From Ziziphus jujuba (lineage: Eukaryota; Streptophyta; Magnoliopsida; Rosales; Rhamnaceae): 64,000 nucleotides of DNA. Below are positions 62,890 to 64,000 of this stretch, in pieces. The translations under genes were made by a program, and so were the position numbers. The stretch spans positions 3,937,001-4,001,000 of the forward strand of contig NC_083386.1 in the NCBI RefSeq assembly GCF_031755915.1, written 5' to 3'. The notes beneath the pieces were generated by a model. That model searched no databases and was not told where the DNA came from. It was given only the letters and a program-made list of their open reading frames with translations. The stretch's first letter is position 1. Every line of letters starts with the position of its first letter.

Positions 62890-64000
62890 TTTTAAATCAT
62901 ATTATCAGGTCATGACTCAAATTGCCACATCTAGGTCTATTGAAAACATTATATTACAACATGACATTGGCAACTGTTGCATTTTCTAGAGAATTGTCTA
63001 GCTTCTCAAATATTGTGGACCAAATGCAATCCTGCCTCAAAGCTTAATGAGCCAAGGTTCAATCTCCATATTGGTTGCACAAATTTCCTTGTGGAAATCT
63101 CATAAAAAGAGTAATCAGCTTAATCATGCCTCATACAATGTAAGGTAAAGAAAAATCTTTCTTGTATAAAAAAAAATCAATAATTGTGTATTGGATACTT
63201 TTGAGTATGGCTTGCCATGTCTTTAACTTATCACAAAATAAATCGCCATTTAACAAGTGCTTTATCAATGGCTCCATCCAAAATAGGGTAATGATCATTG
63301 AAAAAACCTCGTGATGCTAAGATAAACCTTGTGAGAACACCTTTTGTTGATGAGGTAAGCCTTATGAGAACATCTTTTGTTGCCTCGTGAAAACATCTTT
63401 TACTCAATCATGAAAATATTGATCTTGGGCAAAAATGTTATTAGTATGATTCTAGTAAAACCATTATCAATTTCTAAGGCGAACCGTGTGAGAGCATCTG
63501 CATTTGCATTCTAAATTTGGAAATTTGAAAATGGATCTAAATCATGACCAACTGAGAGCCACTATGGATCTACAACTTTTTTGAAATAAGCAATAGAATG
63601 AGATGGTTATGAAACGTTCATACAAGATTGAATGTTATCTAAAAAATTCTTTTAAACAGTTATTATTGGGAGGATGGTGGAAAATTGGTTTTTGATCTTC
63701 TTAGGCTCACCTTTATCTCTCAAATGAATAAGAAAGGAAGACACTTGTATAATGTTCATGCTAGAATAAACACTACCTTTGGAACTTTTCTCGATATTCA
63801 TTGTGGTTGTTGTTTGTCTTAACACATTATGAGCTTTCATTGTTGTAGGAAAGCTGTGCCCTTCTTCTTGCGCTAAATATTTATGCAAAAATCTGGTTCA
63901 ACCTAAATTCTCACCTCAATCTTTGACTTGCAAAAGATATCAAGAACCCTGGGAGTTTATAAGGCACCAGCTAAAGGGACTCCGACATTCAAGCTAATGT
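62890..64000. other. Unassigned region at the right edge
   Basis: Contains short repeats around 63300-63420 (CTCGTGA and ACATCTTTT motifs). The last part, read on the minus strand (AGTCCCTTTAGCTGGTGCC), resembles an LTR-retrotransposon leader but is cut by the window edge. No gene is claimed. Confidence 0.35.

Noticed and set aside
63300..64000. Retrotransposon leader or coding remnant at the right edge
   Set aside because: Some resemblance to LTR-element leaders, but too little sequence is present to assign a family.

Overview
The window is nuclear DNA of a flowering plant, most likely a eudicot. It is AT-rich and dominated by Ty3/gypsy, Ty1/copia, TRIM and CACTA remnants, with plant-type introns in decayed gene fragments and no bacterial gene organisation. 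No intact host gene is visible. Species cannot be fixed from the sequence alone.

Left half (about 0.5-30.5 kb): a nested retrotransposon. A solo LTR of about 3.07 kb (508-3361 plus 30233-30451) is flanked by the 5-bp target duplication AATAT. Inside it, in the same orientation, sits a 26,866-bp tandem array (3362-30227) flanked by its own 5-bp target duplication TCATA. The array reads LTR-int-LTR-int-LTR-int-LTR-int-LTR-int-LTR: six LTRs of about 3 kb alternate with five internal regions of exactly 1,714 bp, and each interior LTR is shared by two neighbouring units. On the minus strand every internal region has a tRNA-iMet-type primer binding site, a gag frame broken once, a CCHC zinc knuckle, a partial protease and a polypurine tract. 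Reverse transcriptase, RNase H and integrase are absent; the protease frame runs directly into what looks like the tail of a chromodomain. This is a non-autonomous gag-only chromovirus derivative (TR-GAG-like), multiplied in place at the DNA level.

Middle (30.5-43.9 kb): trinucleotide repeats, a cluster of head-to-head TRIM-like repeats (30.7-31.3 kb), then a run of decayed host-gene fragments, all on the minus strand. These resemble COG2 exon 1 (37.7-38.0 kb), a pectinesterase (36.7-37.2 kb) and an EDS5-like MATE transporter (34.7-36.2 kb). A lipoxygenase C-terminal fragment lies at 40.5-40.7 kb. This looks like fragments captured or carried by a transposon.

Right part (43.5-64 kb): a broken Ty1/copia gag interrupted by a second member of the same gypsy family. 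That member is a complete LTR, PBS and about 50 bp of leader fused to a truncated second LTR (43992-49523). Then come a CACTA transposon end (about 49.7-50.08 kb) and another diverged solo LTR (50571-53779). From 54.8 to 62.7 kb the DNA is a diverged second copy of blocks found at 31.8-32.1 and 38.3-43.0 kb, so the locus contains an old segmental duplication into which the younger elements inserted.

Features shared by all LTRs of the family, even diverged ones, suggest function: a cluster of W-box-like GTTGAC motifs near the U3 start, a duplicated module of about 160 bp in U3, and a GT-AG pair bounding an AT-rich, intron-like segment of 1.1-1.5 kb inside the LTR.
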